Source: Lonicera japonica (lineage: Eukaryota; Streptophyta; Magnoliopsida; Dipsacales; Caprifoliaceae). Taken from it: a stretch of DNA of 64,000 bases. Shown here in pieces: positions 1-11,225 of this stretch. Below the pieces are notes generated by a model that worked only from the letters and a program-made list of their open reading frames with translations, made no database searches and was not told where the DNA came from. Every line of letters starts with the position of its first letter. Position 1 is the first letter of the stretch. A program made the translations under genes and the position numbers. Where the stretch lies: contig CM038471.1 of the NCBI GenBank assembly GCA_021464415.1, forward strand, positions 9,761,386-9,825,385, given 5' to 3'.

Positions 1-329
1 CACACCACGACAAGCTTGCCACGTCCGGCAAAGACTTTAATGGGAATGAGTTTTTGATGTTGCAAATCTCCTCACGGAACCTCTATGGGAAATATTCACC
101 CGCAACAAAATCTTGATTCCATTGCATCATAGGACGAGCAGACATTTCACCTTTCTCCACATTAAGTAGTGAATGCATGACATCTGGCTTGGCGGCAAGT
201 TCCAAACTCAAGCGAGCATTGATCCTGAGAGGCACCGTGAGCAGGTGTTTGATCAAGATGAAAATGACCCAAAAATTAGACATAAAGAGATGACCACCAA
301 TAAAAGGAAAACGACGCGGATGATCATCA

Positions 330-626
330 AAAAATAGTTGAATTTTGAGGCATACACCTTTATCGAGGATGTCAACTTCCCGCAATAAATGCCAGGATCG
401 TAAGTAGCTCAGATATTCGTAGCTTATTTATTAGTAATTTTTTGGTAAATTATATTATGGCACAATAAACCAAAAATTGGTTTTGATTTTTAGGTCAGAT
501 TGTGGTGGGTTCATGCATTACTTCATGGAATGCTTGGTTAAGGCGAAGAAGCCGTCCCAAAAGGGAGGGACATTTTTGGGGCAGAACATACTCGACAAAT
601 TCAGAACCTTTAGAGCATCGAAGTAA
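330..626 (+). pseudogene. Ulp1/C48 SUMO-protease-like gene fragment (two exon pieces)
   Basis: Two short pieces join across an ordinary plant intron (donor GT at 400, acceptor AG ending at 493). Together they read as a decayed version of the core around the catalytic cysteine of Ulp1-like C48 peptidases: an EDV...PQ segment, then a GSSDCGGF motif with the candidate nucleophile Cys, followed by HYFMECL and a stop at 624-626. An in-frame TAA at 386-388 and the lack of a recognisable His/Asp part upstream show it is broken. Ulp1-like domains are often carried by plant CACTA and Mutator-like transposons, and a CACTA element lies immediately to the right, so capture is plausible (inference). The call rests on a short motif and correct splicing. 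Confidence 0.45.
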
Positions 627-674
627 ACCATGTTGTTGTAAATGATTGTGGATGATGGTGTAAATAATTGTGGA

Positions 675-1235
675 TAATTTTTGTAATTTTTTAACAATTC
701 CCTCTTTTTGTAATCTAATTTTTTAGTTTTTGTTTGGATTACTTCCCCAGTAATCCAGATTACTGTGGCCAGTAATCATGGTTACTGGACCCAGTAATTT
801 GGAGTGTTACAGGGATACATGCCACATTTAATTTGGAAGGATTACTGGGGCCAGTAATCTGGATTACAAGCCCCAGTAATCTAAATTACTGACCCCGGTA
901 ATCCATTAGATGTGTTTTCAAAACATCACTCCACGTAAGATATCATTGTTATACCCAGTAATTTTTGTATTTTTTTAATAATTCCCTCTTTTTGTAGTCT
1001 AGTTTTTTGGTTTTTGTTTTGGATTACTTCCCCAGTAATCCAGATTACTGTGGCCAGTAATCCAAATTATTGGATTCAATAATTTGGAGTGTTACAGGTA
1101 TACATGCCACATGTAATTTGGAAGGATTACTGGTCCCAGTAATTTAGATTACAAGCCCTAGTAATCTGGATTACAAGCCCCAGTAATCCAAATTACTGGC
1201 CCCAGTAATCCATTTGATGTGTTTTCAAAACATCA
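675..1235. repeat. Tandemly duplicated block rich in CCAGTAAT/ATTACTGG palindromes (left array)
   Basis: About 270 bp is present twice in tandem (roughly 675-930 and 960-1235). Both copies carry the same T-rich leader, a cluster of CCAGTAAT and ATTACTGG words in opposite orientations, a 'gagtgttacag' segment and a 'gtgttttcaaaacatca' end. The words form short palindromes such as CCAGTAATCCAGATTACTG. Dense subterminal repeats are known for CACTA elements, where they are bound by the element's TNPA-type protein; assignment to that role is inference. Confidence 0.6.
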
Positions 1236-1439
1236 AATCAATAAATTCAAGAAAATCTATTGAATATGAGTGCACAATTGAATTTGTTGAAATTTTTGAC
1301 TGTTTTTTAATTTATATTGTTGGTTGTGACTTTACACATTCTTTTCAGCCTATTGTCAAATTTTATTCATTTCACTGTGCTGTCCGTCACGGGTATACCT
1401 TAGTGTATTGCATAAATGGAGAAAATTATGACGGTTAAG

Positions 1440-1995
1440 TTGTGATTGAAATCAGGAAGCAATACTAATATATTACCTACTAATTTTCATTAAAAAAAAG
1501 AAAAAAAAGGAAACAATATGTTTAAAAAAAAAGACCCTCATTTTTTATTTTTCTTCTTCGTCTCTCTATCCTCTGCCTCTACCATCTCTTGGTTCCTCTT
1601 CCTCACTTCCTCAAGCATCCCTCTTCAAGCTCTTTTCAACCTTTGCCGATTCAACATCCCAATCCTTCTTTATTTCATTAAAAAAAGATTAGATTTTGAA
1701 GGCACATCGCAGTGAAGTTGGAGGGAGATTTTGGAGGAGATGACGTGGATGGAGATTTTGGAGGAGTTGACATGGTGAAGCAAGAAAATAAAAGCAGATA
1801 AAAATATAAGATATTTGATTGTTGGTTTGATTTGTGAATGGCAATCATGTTTATATAGTAGTCTCTTGAAATATGAAGGATTGTCACTTTGGATCACATG
1901 CGTGCATTCCAATTGTTATTATGATGGTTTTAATAAAGGCCGCAGCAACTTTGGAAACTGAATACACGCATGCTTTCAAGTTACTTCACCAACCT
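1440..1995. repeat. Left copy of a direct-repeat block flanking the CACTA transposase
   Basis: The stretch around 1790-1995 ('tttatatagta...cattccaattgttattatgatgg...caactttggaaac') recurs in the same orientation at about 7970-8140. Both copies have an ATTACTGG array on each side. The 1500-1740 part is T-rich and carries no recognisable gene. Confidence 0.55.
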
Positions 1996-2352
1996 TGGAA
2001 AGGGAAGAGATTACTGGGGCTTTCTCTAATCTGGATTACTGGGCATAGTAATCCAAATTGCTGAAGAAGTAATGGATAATTACTTACCCCAATAATGGAT
2101 AATAACTGGCCCCAGTAATGGATAATTACTGGCACCAGTAATGGATTACTGACTCTAGTAATTAATTATTGCTACAGCAAATTGGATTACTGGCCCCGGT
2201 AATCCAATTTACTGGGTAAGCAACTTGGATTACTAGGGTCAGTAAACTGGATTAGTTGTCCAAAAAATATATTATTGTGGTCAGGATTACTAGACCCAGA
2301 AATGGATTACTGGGGAAAGTAATTATGGATTACTGGCCCCAGTAATTCTGGA
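1996..2352. repeat. CCAGTAAT/ATTACTGG array, inner left
   Basis: About twenty copies of ATTACTGG, CCAGTAAT and close variants, in both orientations, spaced roughly 10-25 bp apart. The array ends just before the C-terminal end of the minus-strand CACTA transposase. It is interpreted as subterminal repeat of a CACTA-type element. Confidence 0.6.
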
Positions 2353-2493
2353 ATTGCCTTGTTTCATATTTCAGATATAGAAAATAACATGCAAAAATTG
2401 AAAATAATAATAGAAGCATGGAAACAAATAAACCGCAAACCAATATTAATTTTGACCCTCATCTTCATTTTATTTATAGGAACATATTGAACA

Positions 2494-3330
2494 TCAATCG
2501 GAGTCATCATCATCATCATCATCATCATCCTGATCCTCATCTTCATCTTTGTCCTCATCGCCGCTTAAGAGATTATTGTTATACCATTTTGCATCGTCTA
2601 AGTCATAATCCTCGTTATAATTGTCATCCTCATCGGAGTCATTATCATCGGGAATATCTATCCACGGTACTAAACTAAAGTCGATATATAAAGTAGATAT
2701 GGGAATACATATCGCATGAGGTTCTTGATAGGGTTCTTGTACTTCATACAGTGGAGTGGCGGTTGCATCCCTTGTAAGTGTGGTCTCACTGTACGTACCT
2801 CTATGTGACATAAAGTGGATGACATTCCATCCATCATTAGCCGACGGAACATCTATATAGAATACTTGGCTTGCTGTCTTGGCACGAATAAATTGAAGGT
2901 CATCGTACCAATTAGTATTCGTGTTGACGGATAAAAGCCCACGACCATACTTTGTGCTACCGGAAACATTAGGGTAAGTGTTGTACCATTTACACATGAA
3001 CAACACAACCGGCACGCCTTCCGCATATCTTAGTTCGACGACAGCCTGCAGAATTCTGTAGTATGTGATGTCACTGGCTATTACCATCACTCCACTATTC
3101 TGAGTCTTTCTGATCTGGTCTCGTTGATGACACACATACTTAATATCGTTTACGTCACACCGTGAATAAATGGTGCAACGCATATGCTTAGATGCTAAAA
3201 TTTGTACCTCCCTGTTATATTTAGGAGCACATTTATTATGCAGATCGTGCATCTGCATAACAAAATATATGGAACATAAGTCAAATACATGAGACAAATA
3301 CAAATAAGTTAAGGTTGAATATTTACCCAT
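2494..3330 (-). pseudogene. CACTA transposase C-terminal part (DUF4216-like) with acidic tail
   Basis: A 278-codon frame. The middle (VPVVLFMCKWYNT...KYGRGLLSVN, then ...ASQVFYIDVP) matches the general pattern of DUF4216, found at the C terminus of plant En/Spm TNP2 transposases. The protein ends in a long Asp/Glu-rich tail coded by a CAT/CTC trinucleotide tract at 2504-2560 on the plus strand. It is separated from the upstream transposase pieces by a frame break. It is unlikely to be functional without the N-terminal catalytic part. Confidence 0.65.
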
Positions 3331-3620
3331 TTAGGGAAATGGTCAAGAAACGAAACAATACACTCCTCACCAGTCCCGTTTGGAGCTTAATCATCAAACT
3401 CGTCTCGGTGAATGTCTATAGACCATTGTGCTTCAGTATAGTTTTCCATCACACACTAGTGAGCCGTTCCAATTTGTGCTCTCCTCAGGCCAGCTGTCCT
3501 AAGGAAACTGCTTGGCTTCACGAGATCGGAAACAACTAAGATGTTCCACCCAGGTGCCTCTGGAATGATTTTATCACTTGCGTTAGGATCATCGAGATAG
3601 TTATTGATGTAAGTCACACA

Positions 3621-4031
3621 CTAGTGTATGATGTTCCGCTCGACAATACACCCCTCTGGGTAACGCTTATTTCTGACATTTTTCTTGAATTCGCCAAGCT
3701 GCCTATAAAATCGCATAATTATATAATAGGGATATAAATAATTATAAACAGTGCAAAATAATTCATACCTTTTAGTGGAAAATATCCCAGTATAATGTAC
3801 GGGACCGGTGAGGAAGACATGTTTGGGTAGGTGGATGTAGAGATGGACCATGATGATAAAGAAAGCCGGCGGAAAGATCATCTCCAGCTTGCAGAGAATC
3901 ATGACAATATCGCTCTGTATCTGGCAGACATCCGATTTCCTCAACTCCTGGGCGCATATCATCTTGAAGAATCTGGACAACTCTACTAGCGCGTCGGAGA
4001 CGTGACTTCCTAAATATAGCCGGATGACCAC
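3621..4031 (-). pseudogene. CACTA transposase fragment, DUF4218-like
   Basis: 136 codons containing segments typical of DUF4218 in En/Spm transposases: LSRFFKMICAQELR, IVMILCKLEMIFPPAFF and MVHLYIHLP. It lies between the TNP2 core and the DUF4216 part, in the expected order on the minus strand. It is cut from its neighbours by stop codons and intron-like gaps. Confidence 0.7.
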
Positions 4032-4043
4032 CGGAATAACACG

Positions 4044-5601
4044 CTAAAACATGACATGGCAGTCGTGAGTCTTCACTCCGTAGAACTTTTTATCAGAGAC
4101 TTTGACCTTATTCTGTAGGCTTTCAGCATAACCTCTTGGATACTTAACAGCAGCATTATAATCAAATATAGCCCTCTGACCCTTAGGTCGAACTGTGTAA
4201 TCAGCTTGAGGCAGTGACACTTTACCTGACGGCCCTTTCTTTGCCCAGAGCTTGCTGCGTATGCCCATATTCTTTAGAGTTGCACGAGATTTCGCATCAT
4301 CCTTAGTCTTTCCATCAAGACATAGAACAATGTCGAATATGTTGTCGTAGACATTTTTTTCGATGTGCATGACATATAATGCATGTCTCACACTAGATGT
4401 AGTCCAGTAAGGCAGCTCCCAGAATATAGTGACGTGAGTCCAACAGAGTCTCTTTTTAGGTGCCTGAAAAGGTGGATGCAAACTTATTAAAACTTAATTG
4501 CAATTACAAACTCAGTACAACATCATGTATTAAGAGGCATACCTATTTGAAGTCGTTATGCAGATGCGTCGATTAAATAGGGTATGAATACTTAATGGTT
4601 GCTTCGTAAACCTGTCTTGCAGACATAGTTAGTGGGGCAGTTCTTAATTCTTGTTTACCATTAAACGCTGCCGGCCTCGTCCAATAGTGGTGATCTAAGG
4701 GTAGCCATCTATGCGCGCCTTGGTACGACATTCTTCCATTATTGTGCACTGCATCAATATTGTCCAAACATATGGGACATGCCTTGTACCCTTTCGTGTG
4801 AATGCCTCCCAACATCCCTAATCCTAGGAAGTCGCTTATGGTCCACATCACGGCTACCCTCATGTTGAATGCCTCTTCACCGTATCTATCCCAAGTCGAT
4901 ACCCTCGTCTCCCACAACATTTTAAGCTCCTCGATCATCGGTCTCATAAGCATCACTAGCATGTTAAACTTCTTCTTCATACACAACGATAGAGGCAAAT
5001 TATAAGGCATTGCAATAACAGGCCAAGCACTGTACTGCACGGCCATAGACCCATAGGGACTGAACCCGTCAGACGCTAGAGAGAGGAGCACATTTCTGAT
5101 ATCCGACGCAAATTACCGATGTGACCTGAAAATGAAAAGACAAAATTCAAAACTCGAATATATAAACATTTTATTAATTATTGTATATATATATACAAAC
5201 ACAAACTATAAATATATACTTCACCTGTCAAAATCCTTCCATGCTTCCCCATCCATTGGGTGTCTCATAAATTGAAGATCTTTTTCTGTTATTTTCCCAT
5301 GCCACCACATTTCCTTTACAGTGCATTCGGACATGTATAGACGCTTCAACCTTGGTGCCAAAGGGAAGTGCCAAATAGTCTTTCGTGCAATCCGCTTACC
5401 ACCGCCTGTATCATCTTGTTCCCATCTCGACTCACCGCAAATAGGACATTGATTTATATATGGACCCTCTTTGTAAAACAAGAAGCAACCGTAGTAACAA
5501 GCGTGGATCACCTCATAACCCATGTATATCTTCTTCAAGGTCTTTTTTGTAGCTGCGTATGAGTCCGGGTATTTATTTCCTTCGGGTAACAGATAATTCA
5601 T
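4044..5601 (-). pseudogene. CACTA TNP2 transposase core (Transposase_21), broken
   Basis: Three frame fragments make up the TNP2 core. 5221-5601 has PICGESRWEQD, a Cys-rich knuckle, and LAPRLKRLYMS. 4573-5091 has LLSLASDGFSPYGSM followed by the NLPLSLCMK and KGYKACPICLDN blocks. 4044-4481 has VMHIEKNVYDNI, a hallmark of TNP2. Fragments are separated by probable introns (4482-4572, 5092-5220) and by stop codons. The TNP2 family cuts and pastes CACTA elements and makes 3-bp target duplications; this copy looks dead. The frame upstream (5602-5900) still shows traces of the family (SYDPHGIDTVFQAD) with stops. Confidence 0.8.
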
Positions 5602-5897
5602 TTCTGCAGCCCACTTATTGAAGGCCGTATATGTCCTATTGGAACCCTACTTCAGCTGCAACGCTCTAAGCATAGAGCACAACGCAATCACTTTACAACC
5701 CTCGTACAGTGTTGTCATTGCTTCGTCTAAAAGACGCTGATATAACATCATATTTTCTTGACAACTAGATCAGCCTGAAATACAGTGTCAATGCCATGGG
5801 GATCGTACGAATCATGGAAGGGAAAAACAATTTACACGAACGCCGCAGTCGGATTACTATAATGATCAACATTATTACTCTAAGATGCCGCGTATTA

Positions 5898-6143
5898 TTA
5901 TATTTCTCGCACTTCACTGTGTAAGTACCATAAGGTATACAATGGCATTATACCGTTAATGGTCAAGTGCACGTATATATCATCCAAGCTGAACCGTGTG
6001 CCCATGTTGTAACACCGTTTACAAGGACACGAATACAATCTCGTCGCACTGTTGCCATTCTTTTGTACAAACGTGCAGAAGTCCATTACCTCTACAATGA
6101 ATTGCGTTGAACCTCTTGAGCATTTCATCCAAGATTTATCCAT
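5898..6143 (-). pseudogene. Transposase-associated domain (N terminus of CACTA TNP2)
   Basis: The Met at 6143 opens MDKSWM, the usual start of the Transpos_assoc domain. It is followed by a Cys-rich stretch (LYSCPCKRCYN) and HLTINGIMPLYTLWYLH, as in plant En/Spm TNP2 proteins. This domain normally precedes the TNP2 core in one gene, as here. The upstream sequence (6150-6560) is AT-rich and contains a roughly 150-bp tandem duplication of 'ttttcaacaataaacatatatttt' sequence. Confidence 0.75.
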
Positions 6144-6899
6144 TTTCTCTGTCATACAACATATATATTTTAAACAATAAATATATATTTTCAACAATAA
6201 ACATATATTTTCAAAACTAGAAATCAACAAATTTATACTAAAATATTAGCATCCATTATCAATAATACTAACCAAGAGATTAAATAGGGGCAACAACTAA
6301 CAACAAGATCATATATTCAACAACAAATATACATTTTCTACACAAATCTCAACAAATTTAAAACAATGAATATATATTTTCAACAATAAACATATATTTT
6401 CAAATCTAGAAATCTACAAATTTATACTAAAATATTACCATCCACTATCGATAATACTAACCAAGAGATCAATTAGGGGCAATAACTAACAATAAGATCA
6501 TATATTCAACAACAAATGTACATTTTCTACACAAATCTTAACATTTTTTAAAACACACAAATTACTTAAAAAATAATTTAATAAGTGATAAAGTACTTAA
6601 AGATTAAAAAAACCTTTAATGAGGGAAATGATGTTGATTTTCAGCTTCAAATCGCCAAAATCACCCAAAAATCACTCCAAAACCTTCAAATCCCGAAAAT
6701 GGAGGAGCTGCTACTATTTGAAGATGAAATGAACTTTAGGCGACGTAAGTACGTACGTCTCCTAAATCAACAAGTCATTCCTAGGCGACATATATGTTTC
6801 TTCATCGTCTATGTTTATCCTAGGCGACAAAATATATTGAATACGTCAAGACGTTAAGTTATTAATTAGCGGTTGGGGTTTAGCCACATGGCAGCGCGG

Positions 6900-7590
6900 G
6901 ACGGGCGGGTAACATTTTCCAAAGAATCTCGTCGTTTTAAAATTTATAACTTCCCTCGAAAATCGTCGCATCCACTGCTATAAGTAACCTCTTCCATCCC
7001 ATGAATTTTTCATATTTCTCATCACTTTTCTAATACCATTACCGATGGATAATGTTTCAGAGGCAAACAATTCTTATAGACCTCCGGTAACTTCTAGTGC
7101 AGTTGATAACGTTGATCAATCAGAAATCCATGTTTACCCATGTATTTCTATGAATAAAGGATTTACCACCAGAAAAACTGGTGGTTTCTTTCCCATCTTT
7201 TGGTCATAAATTGTCCCATCTGTGTGGTCTCCCCTCCTTCTTTTCTTTGTCCTCCCTAAGGACTTCATGGATTGAATCTATTTTGTGGATCTGCAGTTTC
7301 TAAGGAGTTTCACTTTTTGGGGCTCTTTGACAGGTTGCCCTTAGCATCAGAGTCACCTACTAAGGGGGGTTTGACCCATCTCTTTTTGTATTTCTTGCTT
7401 TGAAAATGTAATCAGAGCCCTCTTTTTTCGTATTTCTTGCTTTGAATATGTAATCACTTGGATATTGAAGTCCAGCCTTTGTAATTTTACTTTCATCAAT
7501 GAAAAATAAGTTGTTTCTCTATATCTCATATTGTACACAATTTATTTTCATTCGTCGCTATTGTATAAATCCTTAAATTTATTTACAACG
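6900..7590. other. Spacer without a recognised gene
   Basis: No known gene is seen. A short plus-strand frame opens at 7046 (MDNVSEANNSYRPPV...) and runs about 55 codons to a stop near 7208. It is unassigned and may be an exon remnant of a transposon-borne gene. Confidence 0.3.
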
Positions 7591-7601
7591 TTAACAAATA
7601 C

Positions 7602-7752
7602 TTGGATTATTGGCCCAAGTAATCCATTATTGGCCCCGGTAATGCATTACTGGCTCCAGTAATGTGATTACTTGCCCTAGTAATCCAGATTACTGGGTCT
7701 AGTAATTTGGATTTCTGGTCCCAGTAATGTATTACTGGCCCCAGTAATCTAT
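7602..7752. repeat. CCAGTAAT/ATTACTGG array, inner right
   Basis: About ten copies of CCAGTAAT or ATTACTGG and variants, in both orientations. It precedes the right copy of the direct-repeat block (about 7795-8140) that matches 1380-1995. Confidence 0.6.
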
Positions 7753-7794
7753 TTGTAATATTTAAGTAAAATATTAACCTTTGGATGTGATTTA

Positions 7795-8215
7795 TTGTGC
7801 CGTTGGTACGGGCAAACCCTAGTACATTAAAAAAACATCAATACGTTAAAAAACAAAAACTAAAAAAAAAAGAAAAAAATCAAATTTCCATCACTGGCTT
7901 TATCTTTTATTTCAAAAAAAAAAATGAATTGTCATTGTTAGTTTACTTTGTTGTTTCATTCATAATTCCCCTACTCATGTTTATATAGTAATCCCTTGGA
8001 ATATGAAAGGTTGTCACTTTGGAAACCGAACAGATGCGTGCATTCCAATTGTTATTATGACGGTTTTATTAAATGGCCACAACAACTTTGGAAACCCAAG
8101 AGATGCGTGCATTCAAATTACTGCACCACCTTAGGAAACCGATGAGATTACTGGGGCCTGTAATCCATATTAGTGGCCCTAGTAATCAAGATTACTGGGC
8201 ACAGTGATCCACGTT
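7795..8215. repeat. Right copy of the CACTA-flanking direct-repeat block
   Basis: Matches the left block in the same orientation: 'ccgttggtacgggcaaaccctag' corresponds to 1380-1405, and 'tttatatagtaatcccttggaatatg...cattccaattgttattatgacgg' to 1850-1930. It ends in another short ATTACTGG cluster (8148-8215). Repeats in direct rather than inverted orientation suggest tandem or nested copies rather than a simple pair of transposon ends. Confidence 0.5.
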
Positions 8216-8264
8216 GTAGTAGAACTAATGGATATATATAAACACAAAATTTACATAAAAATTA

Positions 8265-8830
8265 GGTACATGGCAGGAATTTAATGATTTAAGAGAAATC
8301 CGTTTTAGTGAAATGAATTATTTTTGCCTTTGTATTGAACGTGGATGGATCATTGGGTGTTCAAACTTTTCATATTTAATTTGATAATTTGTCACAAGAT
8401 TCAACTTGGTATCATAACACGTTTAAAAGATGATCGCTTTCGTCGGCAATTGATGCATCTTTTCTTCCGTAATACCACCACATTCATCAATTTTTATAGT
8501 GGCTTATTTCATCATTTATTGTATGTATATGCCTACATCATATGTTCATATATTTTGCTATTATGATCTATTTCTTTTTTCCTGATTCTCCCCTTGGTTT
8601 AGTAAGGGTCATTTATTCTAGGAATCCCATAGCCATCCTCTTTTGTCCATTATTCGTAAATTGTCATATATATATATATATATCCTTTGTTTTACGTACT
8701 TCATCATCTCATTTGTTGACAGCATTTCATCACTCATTATTCAATCCTTGTTGTTAATGGGTGTTTGGCCCGTTGTCTTGTGTTCATCCTACTTTTTGAC
8801 TTTTTGTCATATGAACCTTAGTGGAGGTTC
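8265..8830 (+). repeat. Copia-type PBS-bearing repeat, left copy
   Basis: Matches 22577-22735 plus 23625-24020 in direct orientation ('ggtacatggcaggaatt', 'attgatgcatcttttcttcc', 'catatgaaccttagtggaggttca'). It contains cttggtatcataac at 8405-8418, a decayed form of the TGGTATCAGAGC primer-binding site of Copia elements. The Athila-like LTR fragment begins directly after this block. No coding region is recognisable. Confidence 0.45.
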
Positions 8831-8835
8831 ACAAC

Positions 8836-9070
8836 AGTTGTGATAAATTTTAATACTCGCAAACGCACGAATCAGTTTATAGTGTAGCATATAAGTGAGG
8901 TCGATCCCACAGTGACTAAAACTATATGTTTTTATAATTGTCTTGTTAACATTTCACTAAATTCCCAATCTAGCTAAGAAAATTTATGATGATCAAATAA
9001 ATAAAATAAAGAAAATTAAATAAAACAAAGTAAAGTGAGTAAACTAAAGTAAAATTTAGGAAATTATCAC
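8836..9070 (-). repeat. Athila-like LTR fragment (3' LTR side of copy A)
   Basis: Matches 12741-12950 in the same orientation, beginning TGATAAATTTTAATACTCGCAA. It is truncated after about 235 bp and runs directly into gag sequence of the same family, so the pol region of this copy was deleted. Confidence 0.6.
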
Positions 9071-9114
9071 CTTACTTAGCAAATTTAGGAAATTACCACC
9101 CAAAGTAAAACAAA

Positions 9115-9757
9115 CTAAACTAAAGCTTGCTCAGTAAAATTGTCACTTATCTTGCAGGAAATTGTAGGATAACCTAGGTTTTTAAATTTGATAGGGAGTT
9201 TACATTGCAAAATGGAGCTAACTTGCTCAGCTAATAATGCTTTATTCGGAGTTGTGGTTTTTCTCTTTATCGTCACAAGGTCTTTCAAAAATTTAGCACA
9301 CGAAGGCACTTGCTTAATTGCATTAAGAAAAGGAATATTCACTTTCACTTGCTTAAACACTTCTAAGATATCACCATTTGGGTTTTCTTTCTTGGGACTT
9401 TTTAACCAGTGTGGAAATGGTGCTCTAGATATAAAAACTCTTAGGAGATGGATTGCTAGCAATAGGATGGCTCTCCCTAGGGTCACTCTCAATTTCAGTA
9501 TTTTCCACACTCTTGGTGGGCATTTCTTCTTCAACATAAGGCATTTAAACTTTGTTATCAACCTGTTTTCCTGACCGAAAGGTTGCAATCACATGAACTT
9601 GCTCATGATATGATGAACTAGAGTCAATAATGACAATATCTCTCCCTTTTGCATTATGTTCAGGCTGTTTTGGAAGCTTGTCTTTAATCTCTCCTAGTTG
9701 GCTAGCTAATTGGCCCATTTGACTATTTAAGTCCGCAATGGATTCGGTGTTAGACAT
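9115..9757 (-). pseudogene. Athila-like gag C-terminal/linker fragment (copy A)
   Basis: Two overlapping minus-strand frames (9545-9757 and 9115-9588) encode the SNTESIADLNSQMGQLASQL segment followed by the FKQVKVNIPFLNAIKQVPSCAKFLKDL block and a QVSSILQCKLPIKFKNLGYPTISC block. These precede the protease in Athila-lineage Ty3/gypsy elements. The same protein recurs at 14897-15545. A frameshift separates the two frames here. Confidence 0.7.
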
Positions 9758-9808
9758 AGTTTCTTTTTACACTGCTTGATTAGTAGATTGAATACTTTGA
9801 CATGTCAA

Positions 9809-11225
9809 TTTTATACGTTAGAAAATACCCTAAAGGGGGGTGAATAGGGTTTTTGAAACTTAATTCGATTTTAAAAATAGTTTCAAATAAAGTTTAAATA
9901 ACAAATCTTTAATATAATGTATATCAAGGAAATAAGTATATTAATCATTCTCAAGATCAAGCAATAAATATAAATACAAGTAAATAGAGAGATTGAGTTT
10001 AGAGAGATTGAACCGAATGAGTTAAAAACATTTTGTTTACGCTGTTCGGTTGTTTAGACCATACGTCAATGCCCGAGTAGTGCCCTTGAGAAATTCCACT
10101 AAAATTGATTTTCTTCCGGGTGAAAATCAAATATTTACAAGTGTAATTTTTTTCACTACACTCTACAAGTGTTATTCTCCTCACAACATTCTACAAGTGT
10201 GATTTTTCTCACCACACTCAACATAAGAAACACTCTTGTTATACTATGAGAAAAACCTCTCACAATTTTGAATAAAGGATTGAATGGTGATATACACCAA
10301 TGATGTTTGCTAACTCTATCGATCAAAGTGTTTTGTAAAAATACAATGATGAAGCTCACTTCTAGAATTAGAGAGATTTGATCAAAACATAGATAAATAG
10401 ATTGCTTAAATCAAATAGACAAGTTTTGCTATTAGAAATCAATGGAAATAATGCTTAGAATGAAGATGAAGTTCAAGATTGATTTCTAGATGAATGATGT
10501 GGTTTGAAGATGTTTTTCAAGTGTATATATATCCCAAAAACAGATTATAGCCGTTTCAAAGAAAATATGACCGTTAGATACAATTATGAGATGAAAAACA
10601 CTTTAATTCAAATTGTTAGGGAAGAACATCCTGCTGCTTTTAAGAATAGCAAGCTGCTTAGTCCTCGACAACATGCTGTTTTTCGACAACAACCTGTTAT
10701 TGCGCCTAGACTGACAGCACATTAAAACCTTTTAAGCATATGGCACTCTATACACTTAAATCACATTAAAGGCTTGCACCAACCCACATTAAATTGCATG
10801 TAAGACTATATTTAAGAGATGTAGGAAGTATAATGGATATATAGATGATTACTTAGATTTAAAAATGATATGAAAAATGTATTTAAATGAAAGATCCAAA
10901 TTTTAAAAGTGAATTTAAAACTGATTTGAGCAATAATCCAAATGATCACATAACTAAAACTTTAACAATTAAAGCCCTACTCACTCACACACAAATTCTT
11001 CTCTTGAAATATCAACGCTTTTCTATCTTGTTATATGATAGCTTGAGTTCATGTGAGGATGGAGAGAATCTCACAGAGTGGTAATAACTTGATAAGGTTT
11101 TGGTTTTAGTTCTCAGGATACTTAAAAAAAACAATGGAGCTTGTTAAATCGGTTTAAGCCAAATACATGTAAAATCCACATGATTAACTTTTTGTCATTA
11201 TCAAAATAAGATTAAGACCTTCTAA
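9809..11225 (-). mobile_element. Solo-LTR-like insertion in the Athila gag (possibly Copia)
   Basis: Copy B of the gag is continuous across this point (15540-15570), while copy A is split. The 5-bp word GTCAA stands on both sides (9804-9808 and 11226-11230), consistent with a target-site duplication. The insert has no recognisable coding sequence. One end carries a GGGGGGTGAATAGGG motif and the other a TTTGTCATTATCAAAATAAG motif. Read on the minus strand, these resemble the end and start of long Copia LTRs. Clear TG...CA termini were not found, so the class is tentative. Confidence 0.5.

Larger units (their letters stand above)
2364..6900 (-). mobile_element. CACTA (En/Spm) transposon core with decayed TNP2 transposase
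   Basis: On the minus strand the domain order is transposase-associated domain, TNP2/Transposase_21, DUF4218, DUF4216, which is the order in plant En/Spm TNP2-type transposases. Frames are broken many times and no CACTA terminal inverted repeat could be placed, so the outer ends are uncertain. At the right, the word taggcgac is repeated (6737, 6783, 6819), possibly a subterminal motif of this element. The CCAGTAAT arrays flank it on both sides. Confidence 0.7.

Noticed and set aside
2418..2678. His-rich 86-codon plus-strand frame
   Set aside because: Shadow of the Asp-rich CACTA transposase tail (GAT repeats read as ATC/CAT).
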